A stretch of 20,836 bases of DNA from CAYZBF01 sp964476585 (GTDB taxonomy: Bacteria; Hydrothermota; UBA3072), in the NCBI GenBank assembly GCA_964476585.1, contig CAYZBF010000029.1:1-20836 (forward strand). The letters are read 5' to 3'. A program made the position numbers and the translations under genes. Under the pieces are notes generated by a model. That model saw nothing but the letters and a program-made list of their open reading frames with translations. It was not told the DNA's origin and ran no database searches. Positions 6,246-14,621 of this stretch are shown here, in pieces (position 1 is the stretch's first letter; every line of letters starts with the position of its first letter).

Positions 6246-7919
6246 GTGGTTAGACCTTCCAAAAAATTAATAATTTTGGGGCTTGATGGTGCCACTTTTG
6301 ATGTCATAAATCCCATGCTAAAAGATGGTGAGTTACCTACCTTTAGAAAATTAATGGGAGAGGGTAGTTATGGTAAACTAAAGTCTACAAAGATTCCAAT
6401 ATCTCCAAGTGCCTGGTCTTCCTTCCTGACGGGCCTAAATCCGGAAAATCATGGAATTTTTGATTTTGTAAAGAGAAAAGCGGGTACTTATGAGCATATC
6501 CCTGTCAATTCTACTCATAGAAGAGGAATACCGATCTGGCAAATCCTTGGAGAATATGATCTAAAATGTGGTGTGTTTAATATTCCATGCACATATCCTC
6601 CGGAAGAACCTAAAGGATTCATAATATCTGGGTTTCCTGTTCCTCCAGGCAAGGAATATATAAGGCCAGAGGCTCTTGCCAGTGAACTCAAGCGGGAGCT
6701 TGGCTCCGTAAACCTACAGCCAGAGTATTTTTACTCAGAGGGAAATGAAAAAGAATTCGCTGATGACCAACACAGGTGTTGGGATGAGACGGAGATAGTT
6801 TTTAAATATCTCTGGAAGGGAAAAGCGTGGGATGTGTTGATAGCAGTCTTTAAACCCACAGATGAAATTATGCACGGACTCTGGAAGAGTATAGACCCAA
6901 CTCATCCCTCATACAACGAAGAGATAGGTAGTTATAGAGATAGGGTGCTCGATCTCTATAGAAAGGCTGATTCTCTAATTGCTGAGATAATAGAGAATAA
7001 AGGAGAAGACACAGATCTTATTATAATGTCAGACCATGGTTTTGGTCCTGTCCACAGTACACTTTATATGAACAACTGGCTTATTGAACATGGATATATG
7101 AATTATAAAGAGAATTTTGGTGTAAGGTTCAGAAGGTTCCTTCATGAAACCGGTCTTAATCTTGAAAATGCATTCAAAATTGGAAAGAGATTAGGGCTGA
7201 GCGCAATTGGAAAGAAAATTGCATATTCATCCGATGGTGTTTCAATATTTAAAAAATTGATGAATCTATTTTTTCTTTCTTATAAAGACGTTGATTGGAA
7301 AAGAACCAGGGCTTATTCAACCGGTAATTTTGGACAGATATACATAAATAAGAAGGGACGTGAACCCGAAGGAATAGTTAATGAGGATGAGTATGAAGCC
7401 CTTGTCGTCGAGTTAATAGAAAAACTAAAAAAGTTCAGAGATCCGAGGAATGGAAAGATAATTTTTAAGTGGGTTTTGAAACGAGACGAAGAGTTTAAGG
7501 GTAAGTTTATAGAAGAAGCACCTGATATAGTATTCTTTGATAAGAATTTTGAATATACAACTAATAGGCTGTTTGAGTTCGGGTCGAATAAGCTTGTTGG
7601 CCACCATGTTATAGACAGAAGTGGAGACCACAAACCTTATGGGATATTTTTTGCCTATGGAGATAAGTTTTGGGGTGGTAAAGAGATAGAAAATGCCAGG
7701 ATAGTGGATATACTACCAACTGTTCTTTATTCGCTTGGAATTCCTATACCTGATGATATTGATGGAGTAATATTAGATGTCATATTCAAAGAAGATTTCA
7801 AGGAAGCCAATAAACCCAAGTATAAACATTATATTGAGAAAGAAAAAGTAATTGAAGATACGGGCAGAGAAGAAGAGGAGGAAATCAGGAGGCGGCTTAA
7901 AGGCTTGGGATATGCCTGA
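6246..7919 (+). CDS. Alkaline phosphatase superfamily hydrolase (type I phosphodiesterase-like)
   Basis: A 557-residue metal-dependent phosphoesterase or phosphotransferase of the alkaline phosphatase superfamily (phosphodiesterase/nucleotide pyrophosphatase branch). The likely metal ligands are all present: Asp14 in LGLDGA, Asp206 and His210 in PTDEIMH, Asp263 and His264 in MSDHGFGP, and His462 in GDHKPYG. The nucleophile should be a serine in PISPSAWSS (Ser53 or Ser55). HGIFDF after the TG turn is typical of this branch. The C-terminus EEEEIRRRLKGLGYA is a tail often seen in these proteins. No signal peptide is visible, so its side of the membrane is unclear. The start is GTG with AAGGAG at 6229-6234. 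It is first in a unit with a YfhO-like protein and a flippase-like protein. The substrate, perhaps a phospho-glycan or lipid head group, is unknown. Confidence 0.88.
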   Translation: MVRPSKKLIILGLDGATFDVINPMLKDGELPTFRKLMGEGSYGKLKSTKIPISPSAWSSFLTGLNPENHGIFDFVKRKAGTYEHIPVNSTHRRGIPIWQILGEYDLKCGVFNIPCTYPPEEPKGFIISGFPVPPGKEYIRPEALASELKRELGSVNLQPEYFYSEGNEKEFADDQHRCWDETEIVFKYLWKGKAWDVLIAVFKPTDEIMHGLWKSIDPTHPSYNEEIGSYRDRVLDLYRKADSLIAEIIENKGEDTDLIIMSDHGFGPVHSTLYMNNWLIEHGYMNYKENFGVRFRRFLHETGLNLENAFKIGKRLGLSAIGKKIAYSSDGVSIFKKLMNLFFLSYKDVDWKRTRAYSTGNFGQIYINKKGREPEGIVNEDEYEALVVELIEKLKKFRDPRNGKIIFKWVLKRDEEFKGKFIEEAPDIVFFDKNFEYTTNRLFEFGSNKLVGHHVIDRSGDHKPYGIFFAYGDKFWGGKEIENARIVDILPTVLYSLGIPIPDDIDGVILDVIFKEDFKEANKPKYKHYIEKEKVIEDTGREEEEEIRRRLKGLGYA

Positions 7920-10173
7920 ATCAAAATCCATTAAATACAATCTTCTCGCCTTAGTCTTTTTAACTCTTTGTTTTTTATTTTTTTATTGGAAGATTATTAC
8001 ACATCAGGGTTTTTTTTGGTTTGATTATTTACTGGGTGAATATCCCAGAAGAGCATATTTAGCACAGTATTTAAGGAAGTTTACTATTCCCTTATGGAAT
8101 CCATACTCACTTGGTGGTCATCCCTGGGCTGCATTCTTTTTTGCATCAGGTTCATATTTTCATCCATTTACTGCCATCTTATCACTTTTTGTAAAAGGTG
8201 GACACCTTAGCTCCTACACTCTTGAAATCCTCCTGATTATCCAGATTTGGATTTCAGCAGTAGCAACTTATTTCCTTTTAAGAGAATTTAAGTTGACACG
8301 CTTGAGTTCAATCTTTGGAGCAATTCTCTTTTCCTTTAGTTATCCAATTATCACTCGAATTCAGCATACAGGCCATCTCTGTGGAATTATCTGGATTCCT
8401 CTAATCTTCTACCTCCTTATGCTAACCTTGAGGAAGAGAAGCTTATTCCTTGCTTCCTTATGCGGTTTATCCATCGGAATATCAATAATGGGGGCTCATC
8501 CACAGAGTTACCTATTCCTAATATTAGTAACGGGAGCCTTTCTGCTTTATTCTTTTGTAGTAAAAAAGGATTTAAGGAAAGAGATTTTCATTTTCTCTAT
8601 TGTAATAGGTATATGCGCTTTCCTTATTTCTGCACACCGACTCTTGCCTGAAATAGAGTATTCTCTTTTAAGCAGACGATTGTCCCAGACTGCCTCTGGA
8701 TACGTTCCGATTAAATTCATAAGTAATCTTTTCGTTCCCTGGTTATTTGGTAAAGGTATGGCGGCATATGATTATTGGGGAGGATACCAGGGCTTCTGGA
8801 TGTTTGTAGAATATGGAGCTTATATCGGGATAATACCTCTTGTGTTTATAGCCTTCTCAAGGGGACTTCTAAAGGAGCAAAAGGTAAGATTCTTTTGGTA
8901 TCTTTTGTTTTTTTCCATCCTCTTCGTTTACGGCAAAAACAATATTCTACATAAACCTATAAATGTCTTCCTGCCCGGTCTTCGTTTCTACAGCAGATTC
9001 CTTCCTTATTTTTCGCTCTCTTCCGCTATTCTGGCGTCATTTTCACTGGATAAATTTGCCACCCTAACGATTGGAAAACGGTCAAGATTGGAGAAAACTA
9101 TTATAGGGTTATTAATAGCTGTAATAATCGGTTTCGTAATCTTTGGAATATGGAAGTCAACACTTAATTTTGCAGATGGTCGATTAGCTTATAAATATTC
9201 TATTATTTCTAAAGGATGGTTGTTATTTCTGTCATTCCTATTTATCTCAGCTATTCTCCTCCTTGCACGGACTAAAGGATGGTTAAATGGCCTCCAGTTT
9301 CAACTGGCAGTGATTGGGATTCTTGTGATAGATCTGTTTTCCCTTGGTATGTATTTTAACGTGGGAAGAACAGACCCTGATCGCTACTATCAACCAAATA
9401 GTTTAACTATTTTTCTAAAAGATGAAGGGAAAAATGAATTGTTCCGTGTCGCAAGTGGGAGGTTTGGATATTTATATGCTAACTCCAGATGCCTCATGTA
9501 TAAAATACAAAGTACAGAGGGCAAACTGGAAAATTCTCTTGGTCGGTTCAATCTACTCAAAAAGGGACTGCGTAAAGTGAACAAGGAGAGATACTTTGAC
9601 CTCTACAACGTCAAGTATGAAATAAGGGATACCGTTATTTCAAAGATGAGAACCCTATATCCTAAAGAAAGAAATACCTACTTACCACGGGCATATATAG
9701 TCCACAAAGCAAAGAAATTACCTGAAGCCAATATAATCTCCTATATGGCATCTGTGGATTTTGACCCACAGAAAAAAGTCGTGTTTGAAAAATCTGAAAA
9801 GATAAGATTACTGAAGGGTAATACAAGCGAAGAAGACAGAGTGGTTATAACCAAATACAACGCAGAGTCCATTGAACTTTCGGTTCGGACGGGAGATGAT
9901 GGATATTTAATACTTTCAGAACACTATTATCCCGGATGGAAGGCATATGTAGATGGAGAGAGGGTTCCAATATTCAGGGCAAATTATCTCTTTAGAGCAA
10001 TATGCATTCCTTCCGGTGAACATGAAGTAAAATTCAAATTTAGTCCAAAGACATTCCGGTTGGGTGTAATCCTCTCTGTCCTGGGGCTTTTATCTATTAT
10101 TGTAGCAGGAATTGTTAGCCGCCTAAGCACACATTCAAGAGTAAAAAAAATAAAAAAGCATATAGAACTTTAA
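7912..10173 (+). CDS. YfhO-like polytopic membrane protein
   Basis: About 753 residues, resembling the bacterial YfhO family. These are large proteins with many helices, linked in Firmicutes to glycosylation of teichoic acids; the donor is thought to be a lipid-linked sugar. The first loop is family-typical: GFFWFDYLLGEYP followed by PLWNPYSLGGHPWAAFF. A run of about 10-12 helices follows to about residue 500. Next is a soluble, outward-facing region (about 505-720), then a beta-rich module with SEHYYPGWKAYVDG and a final helix. An upstream ATG at 7852 is in frame but would overlap the previous gene by 68 bases and add a very basic, unlikely N-terminus. The ATG at 7912 overlaps the previous stop by eight bases and gives an ordinary membrane N-terminus. 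The acceptor in this Gram-negative host is unknown. Confidence 0.85.
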   Translation: MPESKSIKYNLLALVFLTLCFLFFYWKIITHQGFFWFDYLLGEYPRRAYLAQYLRKFTIPLWNPYSLGGHPWAAFFFASGSYFHPFTAILSLFVKGGHLSSYTLEILLIIQIWISAVATYFLLREFKLTRLSSIFGAILFSFSYPIITRIQHTGHLCGIIWIPLIFYLLMLTLRKRSLFLASLCGLSIGISIMGAHPQSYLFLILVTGAFLLYSFVVKKDLRKEIFIFSIVIGICAFLISAHRLLPEIEYSLLSRRLSQTASGYVPIKFISNLFVPWLFGKGMAAYDYWGGYQGFWMFVEYGAYIGIIPLVFIAFSRGLLKEQKVRFFWYLLFFSILFVYGKNNILHKPINVFLPGLRFYSRFLPYFSLSSAILASFSLDKFATLTIGKRSRLEKTIIGLLIAVIIGFVIFGIWKSTLNFADGRLAYKYSIISKGWLLFLSFLFISAILLLARTKGWLNGLQFQLAVIGILVIDLFSLGMYFNVGRTDPDRYYQPNSLTIFLKDEGKNELFRVASGRFGYLYANSRCLMYKIQSTEGKLENSLGRFNLLKKGLRKVNKERYFDLYNVKYEIRDTVISKMRTLYPKERNTYLPRAYIVHKAKKLPEANIISYMASVDFDPQKKVVFEKSEKIRLLKGNTSEEDRVVITKYNAESIELSVRTGDDGYLILSEHYYPGWKAYVDGERVPIFRANYLFRAICIPSGEHEVKFKFSPKTFRLGVILSVLGLLSIIVAGIVSRLSTHSRVKKIKKHIEL

Positions 10174-10176
10174 AAG

Positions 10177-11136
10177 ATGAAAAGAAGAGTCCAGGCATTA
10201 ATAGGGATTCTACTGAGTTTTTTATTCTTATGGCTCGCTCTCAGAAAGGTCAATTTTGTTGAAGTTGGACAGGCTCTCCGCAACGCTAACTATAGTTTAT
10301 TTGCCCTGGCCTTCATACTGAGTGGCGCTGGATTCCTCATCCGTGCATATCGTTGGAAAATATTACTTTCCCCTGTAAAAGATGTGAGATTTGGTAACGC
10401 ATTTTCAGCAATCACTATCGGATTTATGGCAAACGGTATCTTACCTATGCGGCTTGGAGAAATTGTAAGAGCCTTTGTTGTTGGGTATAACGAAAATATA
10501 TCAAAAAGTGCTGCCCTTGCAACTGTAGTTCTGGAGAGGGTACTTGATCTCTTTACGCTGTTATTCTTTTTCTCGGTCTTCCTTATTATCATACCTTTCC
10601 CAGCGACCATCAAAAAAATCTCTATCGTTTTATTTCTAATAGGTATATTGGGGATCGGATCTTTGTTACTTCTTTTATTAAAGCCTACTTTTATAATGAG
10701 ACTTTTTAATTTTCTGCCAGAGAAGGCAAGCCGAAAATTTCGAGCAACCTTTTTATCCTTTATTGAAGGCCTTAAAATCATTAAGAACTGGAAATCATTA
10801 GTTGTTGTTATTCTTTTATCCTTTTGTGTATGGACGTATATAGCTTTTATTAACTTTATAGTTTTACACGTTGTTCATATAGAACTTCCCTTATATGCTG
10901 CTTTCATAGTTATGATAACAGTGAGCCTTGGCATTTCAATTCCATCGGCGCCAGGATTTGTTGGCACATTTCACTATTTTGCAATTCTTGGACTGAGTGT
11001 CTTTAGTATCCCAAAGAATACTGCTCTAAGTTTTGCAATATTATCACATGTCGTAGGGTTTCTACCTGTGATTCTCATTGGATTTGCTTGCCTTCAGAGA
11101 ATAGGATTATCACTACGGAAGGTAATTAGATCTTAA
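10177..11136 (+). CDS. Flippase-like membrane protein (LPG-synthase TM / UPF0104 family)
   Basis: A 319-residue protein with about eight or nine membrane helices, from the family that includes the membrane part of lysylphosphatidylglycerol synthase and AglD-like proteins. Signatures are YRWKILL (58-64), the loop ILPMRLGEIVRA (88-99), and SAALATVVLERVLDL (111-125) with charged residues Glu120, Arg121 and Asp124 in the membrane. Near the C-terminus are GISIPSAPGFVGTFHYF and a helix with SHVVGFLP. There is no soluble aminoacyltransferase domain, so it is not a full MprF. It starts three bases after the YfhO-like gene and lacks a strong ribosome-binding site, which suggests coupled translation. 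With its neighbours it probably handles an isoprenoid- or lipid-linked intermediate; that role is inferred. Confidence 0.87.
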   Translation: MKRRVQALIGILLSFLFLWLALRKVNFVEVGQALRNANYSLFALAFILSGAGFLIRAYRWKILLSPVKDVRFGNAFSAITIGFMANGILPMRLGEIVRAFVVGYNENISKSAALATVVLERVLDLFTLLFFFSVFLIIIPFPATIKKISIVLFLIGILGIGSLLLLLLKPTFIMRLFNFLPEKASRKFRATFLSFIEGLKIIKNWKSLVVVILLSFCVWTYIAFINFIVLHVVHIELPLYAAFIVMITVSLGISIPSAPGFVGTFHYFAILGLSVFSIPKNTALSFAILSHVVGFLPVILIGFACLQRIGLSLRKVIRS

Positions 11137-11204
11137 TCTATCGATATCTAATCCTTGTGAATGAAGGGAAATATTGCTTTAGAACTTGCTATACGAAAAA
11201 GGTT
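11137..11204. other. Short convergent intergenic region
   Basis: Sixty-eight bases separate two converging operons. A 7-bp inverted repeat (ATTAGAT 11125-11131, ATCTAAT 11146-11152) overlaps the end of the flippase-like gene. It is AT-rich and has no following T-run, so I do not call it a terminator. Confidence 0.4.
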
Positions 11205-11843
11205 TTATCCGGATACGATCTTTACTCCGGAGGAACTGCCGATTATTGAAGCACCGCTTTCTATCAAATAGATTGCCCCTTCCTTATCTTTGATCCCACC
11301 GGCAGCCTTTATTGGAAGGCCGCAGGCCATTTTTATTATCTCAATTTGATGAGGAGTAACCGGTCCTTTTGTCCCGGTTCCTGTTTTTATAAAATCAGCA
11401 CCTGATTTCTCAACCAGTAGTGCAGCCCTTTTAATTTCATCGTCCGAGAGGAGTGGAGCCTCTATTATAACCTTAAGTGCACCATCAGGGTGGATGGTTT
11501 CTACTATCTCCTTCAGGTCTTTTAGAACTTCATCATCTCTTCCACTTATAAATTTTCCCAAGCACATAACGATATCAACTTCTCTGGCACCGCTATCTAT
11601 TGCCATGTTTGCTTCTCGTTTTCGGATTTCTGTCCATGAGGAGCCAAGGGGGAAATCACAAACAGAGACCGTTTTTATTCCCGTCCCTTTTAGTAAATCA
11701 TAAACGAGTGGAACCCATACAGGATTTACACAAACTCCTCTAAACTTATATTCCAATGCTTCCTCACATACCCTTTTCACATCTTTTAAAGTGGCGTTAG
11801 GCTTTAGGATTGTATGGTCTATTAGAGAATTGAGTGCTTTCAT
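11205..11843 (-). CDS. deoC: Deoxyribose-phosphate aldolase family protein
   Basis: A 212-residue class I aldolase that would split 2-deoxyribose 5-phosphate into glyceraldehyde 3-phosphate and acetaldehyde in the cytoplasm. The catalytic set is recognisable: Asp90 in REVDIVM, the Schiff-base Lys153 in FIKTGTG and Lys179 in IKAAGGI. LIDHTIL near the N-terminus is typical. The length matches short bacterial forms (about 220). Two family positions deviate: KVIIEAP where many members have VILET, and KTGTGTKGPVT where KTSTG plus a glycine-rich run is usual. A related aldolase with another substrate therefore cannot be excluded. It is the last gene of the nine-gene operon, its start overlapping thi4 by four bases. 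It has no obvious pathway link to the lipid and isoprenoid genes before it. Confidence 0.87.
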   Translation of the reverse strand: MKALNSLIDHTILKPNATLKDVKRVCEEALEYKFRGVCVNPVWVPLVYDLLKGTGIKTVSVCDFPLGSSWTEIRKREANMAIDSGAREVDIVMCLGKFISGRDDEVLKDLKEIVETIHPDGALKVIIEAPLLSDDEIKRAALLVEKSGADFIKTGTGTKGPVTPHQIEIIKMACGLPIKAAGGIKDKEGAIYLIESGASIIGSSSGVKIVSG

Positions 11844-12613
11844 AACCGTCCTTTTATTAATTCTGCTGCCTTTTTCCCTGATAGAAGCATTCCTCCAAAT
11901 ATGGGACCCATTCTCGGTGACCCATAAACTGCACTTGCTGCCATGCCTGTAACATAGAGGTTAGGGAATACTTCCCTTGTATTGGAAAGGATGCTTTTCT
12001 CTCCCATTTCTGCCCACATAGGCCCTTCTCCCTCGACCCCACCAGATGGAGTATTTAATTTTATACCCTTTCTCTTTAAAAGGGTTTTAACGACATCCGT
12101 ATCATGGCCGGTTGCATCAATTACAAACTGTGCACGGACACTAATTGGGTCAACGGGGAGTGCTGCCATTTCGATTGGTGTCCGATTAATAACTACTCCG
12201 CATATACGGTTATCCTTAACCATCACATCCTCTACTGTAGTGAGATTGATGATACTAACGCCAGCGTCAATTGCACCTACTGCCAGTTTTGCCGTGCTCT
12301 CTAAAGAATTCGCTGTGTAATACCCTTCCGCACCAAAAGGCTCATACGATATACCGAACTCTTTAATAATCCCCAGGCCTTCTTCCTGGATGACAATGAC
12401 TGGAAGTCCAATGCCACCACCAGGCATTCCACCGCCGATTTTCAAAGCTCTCTCGAATACTGTCACATCAATGCCCTCTTTTGCGAGATAATAGGAAGCT
12501 GAAAGTCCTGAAGGACCTGCCCCAGCTATTACGACCTTAGAATCTGTAGCATCCAGAAGCTCTTTAAGGCCTCTTTTGAGTATTGCTTTTGATATAGTGA
12601 TATCGTCTATCAC
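11840..12613 (-). CDS. thi4: Sulfide-dependent thiazole synthase, Thi4 family
   Basis: A 257-residue flavoprotein-like enzyme of the Thi4/ribose-1,5-bisphosphate isomerase-like family. It builds the adenylated thiazole precursor of thiamine from NAD+, glycine and sulfur. Visible parts are the dinucleotide fold GAGPSG (31-36), GGGMPGGGIG (60-69), DATGHD (166-171), the GGVEGEGPMWAE segment (191-202) and MGPIFGGMLLSG near the C-terminus. In yeast Thi4 a cysteine is sacrificed as the sulfur donor. Here the only cysteine is Cys138, in an unrelated strand (NRICGV), so the enzyme should be the reusable, sulfide-dependent type known from methanogens. That fits an anaerobic, sulfidic habitat. The gene overlaps lpxA and deoC by four bases each. 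It makes a product needed for thiamine diphosphate, the cofactor of Dxs in the same operon. Confidence 0.93.
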   Translation of the reverse strand: MIDDITISKAILKRGLKELLDATDSKVVIAGAGPSGLSASYYLAKEGIDVTVFERALKIGGGMPGGGIGLPVIVIQEEGLGIIKEFGISYEPFGAEGYYTANSLESTAKLAVGAIDAGVSIINLTTVEDVMVKDNRICGVVINRTPIEMAALPVDPISVRAQFVIDATGHDTDVVKTLLKRKGIKLNTPSGGVEGEGPMWAEMGEKSILSNTREVFPNLYVTGMAASAVYGSPRMGPIFGGMLLSGKKAAELIKGRL

Positions 12614-13377
12614 TTAGAGCCTCCCTTTACTATACCCCTTTTTGATTTATTTATGAAAAAGATTATTTTCTCTATATCTTTATTCCCGTTGAATTCTTCT
12701 TCCAACCTCTGGATTGCCTGCTTTGTGTTCAAGTTTGACCGAAAGAGTATACGGAATGCTTGCTTGATGGCCTCGATTTGCTCACTCGAGAATCCGTTTC
12801 TTCTGAGGCCAATAAAGTTAGGGGATACTACACGAAGAGGGGACCCAGCAGCAAGTGCATAGGGAATAAGGTCCTTTGTTATTCTAAACCCTCCTCCTAT
12901 TATTGAATATGCTCCGATTTTTACCCATTGATGGACTGGGACGAAAGCTGATATATAGACATAGTCTTGGACTTCGACATACCCCCCGAGTGTTGCTCCA
13001 TTAACCAGCAGAATTTGATTTCCCAACCTGCAATTATGTGCTACATGACAGTAAGCCATAATATAATTCTGATCGCCTATTACGGTCTCTTTGTCTTTAC
13101 CCACCGCTATGTGAATAGTTGTGAATTCACGAATTATATTAGAGTTACCTATTACAATCTTTCCTCTGTCCCCTGCATAACTCTTATCCTGGGGTGTATC
13201 ACCAATAACTGCATAGGCATGGATCTCATTATTTTTACCAATTTCAACACCACTTTTTATGATGACGCCAGGACCAATAGTAGTTCCACTACCAATCTTT
13301 ACATCTTCCTCTATAACACAACCATGACCCAGTTTGACATCTTCTCCTATATCAGCATCAGGGTGTACATATTCCAT
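12610..13377 (-). CDS. lpxA: Acyl-ACP--UDP-N-acetylglucosamine O-acyltransferase
   Basis: A 255-residue left-handed beta-helix enzyme that catalyses the first step of lipid A synthesis, moving a 3-hydroxyacyl chain from ACP to UDP-GlcNAc. Hexapeptide repeats (for example IGEDV, IGSGT, IGPGV) fill residues 9-100. The catalytic region YCHVAHNC has His111 and His114, the latter matching the general base His125 of E. coli. GDTPQD (59-64) and the helical C-terminus starting near FIGLRRNGFS are also typical. Where E. coli has the glycine I remember as its chain-length ruler, this protein has Arg165 (GGGFRITKD), so a different acyl length is possible. The start touches the fabZ stop with no gap; the end overlaps thi4 by four bases. 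Confidence 0.95.
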   Translation of the reverse strand: MEYVHPDADIGEDVKLGHGCVIEEDVKIGSGTTIGPGVIIKSGVEIGKNNEIHAYAVIGDTPQDKSYAGDRGKIVIGNSNIIREFTTIHIAVGKDKETVIGDQNYIMAYCHVAHNCRLGNQILLVNGATLGGYVEVQDYVYISAFVPVHQWVKIGAYSIIGGGFRITKDLIPYALAAGSPLRVVSPNFIGLRRNGFSSEQIEAIKQAFRILFRSNLNTKQAIQRLEEEFNGNKDIEKIIFFINKSKRGIVKGGSK

Positions 13378-13818
13378 TCAGGCACCCTTTCTATCAGTTA
13401 CAGCCGCGGTGAACTCCCCCTCTGCTACAATTTTTTCTCCCACAAAAGATTTACCCTTTAGTTTGCAAAAATTGAAGCGAAAACTCACCAGTTTAACCTC
13501 ATGTCGAAGAACATCACCCGGTCTCACCGGATGCTTGAATTTAGCTTTATTTATAGAGGTAAAGTAGACCACTTTCTTCTTTGGGTTACCCATTTTTTTA
13601 AGCAGGAGAAAACCGCCTGTTTGAACCATTGATTCTATGATAAGGACACCAGGCATTATAGGATCGCCAGGGAAATGTCCCTGGAAGAATGGTTCATTAT
13701 ACGTAACATTTTTTATTCCGATAACCATGTCATCTTCTACCTGTTCTACACTATCGAGAAGTAGGAATGGATAGCGATGTGGCATTACGTCTATTATTTT
13801 TTCTATATCAAATTTCAA
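13378..13818 (-). CDS. fabZ: 3-hydroxyacyl-ACP dehydratase FabZ
   Basis: A 146-residue hot-dog-fold dehydratase that removes water from 3-hydroxyacyl-ACP during fatty acid elongation. The active-site residues are His48 in FFQGHFPGDPIMPGV and Glu62 in IESMVQ. MPHRYPFLLLD near the N-terminus is the usual opening. It draws on the same 3-hydroxyacyl-ACP pool as LpxA, and the lpxC-fabZ-lpxA order is common. In Bacteroidetes LpxC and FabZ are often fused; here they are separate genes overlapping by four bases (13815-13818). Confidence 0.96.
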   Translation of the reverse strand: MKFDIEKIIDVMPHRYPFLLLDSVEQVEDDMVIGIKNVTYNEPFFQGHFPGDPIMPGVLIIESMVQTGGFLLLKKMGNPKKKVVYFTSINKAKFKHPVRPGDVLRHEVKLVSFRFNFCKLKGKSFVGEKIVAEGEFTAAVTDRKGA

Positions 13819-14621
13819 GGTTCACTCCTTTTTATCCTTTTTAACAATTCAATATGTAATCGATGGCCACCTCGAGAAATAAAATAGGAACCGATAAAGA
13901 TAGGTCTAAACAGATAAAAGTCGCCAAAGAAGTCTAATACTTTATGCCTCACAGCTTCATCCCTGAAGCGCGGCTCATTTAAAGTGCCTTTTTCATCATA
14001 GATTAATGTATTGTTAGAGGAAGCTCCCAGGGCCAATCCTTTTGATTGAAGTTCCTTTTTCCATGAAAGCAAACCGTAGGTCCTTGCTCTTGCTATCTCC
14101 ATCTTGAAATCAGAATTTCCGTTATAACGATATTCCTGATGAGAAAGTAAAGGATGGTCGTAAGAGATGATATAACAAACTTCAAGCGTGTCTGAAGGTC
14201 TTGCTTGGGCAAAACAGCCACTTTTTTCCACTGAATAGCTATTCTGAAGATGTCTCTCGCTCTTTTCTTTAGAAAGGGTTAAAAAACCAGCAGCTTCCAT
14301 TGCTTTTATGAAAGGAAATGCACTACCATCAAGGGCAGGAATTTCTTTACCTTTTACCTCTATTGTGAGATGGTCGATCCCGCAACTGAAGAGGGCAGCA
14401 AGTAGATGCTCAACAGTATATACTGTTTCACCGCTGCATGATAAGGCAATCACCCGGTTTGTTTCGAGAACCGAACCTACGGTTGCAGGTATCAGGGTTC
14501 CCTCTTTTATAAATCTTATTCCTCCATCCTCTTCCGGGTGACAGTAAATTGTGGAAATCTCTCCTGTATGGACTCCAACTCCTGAAATTCGAACGCTATC
14601 TTTTAAAGTCTTCTCTTTCAT
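13815..14621 (-). CDS. lpxC: UDP-3-O-acyl-N-acetylglucosamine deacetylase
   Basis: A 268-residue zinc deacetylase, the committed step of lipid A synthesis. The zinc ligands are His72 (YTVEHLLAAL), His226 and Asp230 (EAVRHKVLDFFGD); the general base is Glu71, and His253 lies in GGHRLH. GVGVHTG near residue 15 and IPALDGSA (94-101) are further signatures. It is slightly shorter than E. coli LpxC (305 residues). Its start overlaps dxs by four bases and its stop overlaps fabZ by four. Together with lpxA it shows that the organism makes lipid A and has an outer membrane; lpxD, lpxB and later genes are not in the window. Confidence 0.96.
   Translation of the reverse strand: MKEKTLKDSVRISGVGVHTGEISTIYCHPEEDGGIRFIKEGTLIPATVGSVLETNRVIALSCSGETVYTVEHLLAALFSCGIDHLTIEVKGKEIPALDGSAFPFIKAMEAAGFLTLSKEKSERHLQNSYSVEKSGCFAQARPSDTLEVCYIISYDHPLLSHQEYRYNGNSDFKMEIARARTYGLLSWKKELQSKGLALGASSNNTLIYDEKGTLNEPRFRDEAVRHKVLDFFGDFYLFRPIFIGSYFISRGGHRLHIELLKRIKRSEP

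Noticed and set aside
7852..7911. Earlier ATG for the YfhO-like gene
   Set aside because: It would overlap the previous gene by 68 bases and add a highly basic stretch not expected before the first helix; the ATG at 7912 fits better.
10290..10781. 163-residue open frame on the minus strand
   Set aside because: It is antisense to the flippase-like gene, rich in basic residues, with no recognisable motif or start signal.
11125..11152. Inverted repeat as a bidirectional terminator
   Set aside because: Seven AT-rich pairs, a 14-base loop and no T-run; too weak to call.
12967..13461. 164-residue open frame on the plus strand
   Set aside because: It is antisense to lpxA and fabZ, whose active-site motifs are intact; its composition is that of a shadow frame.
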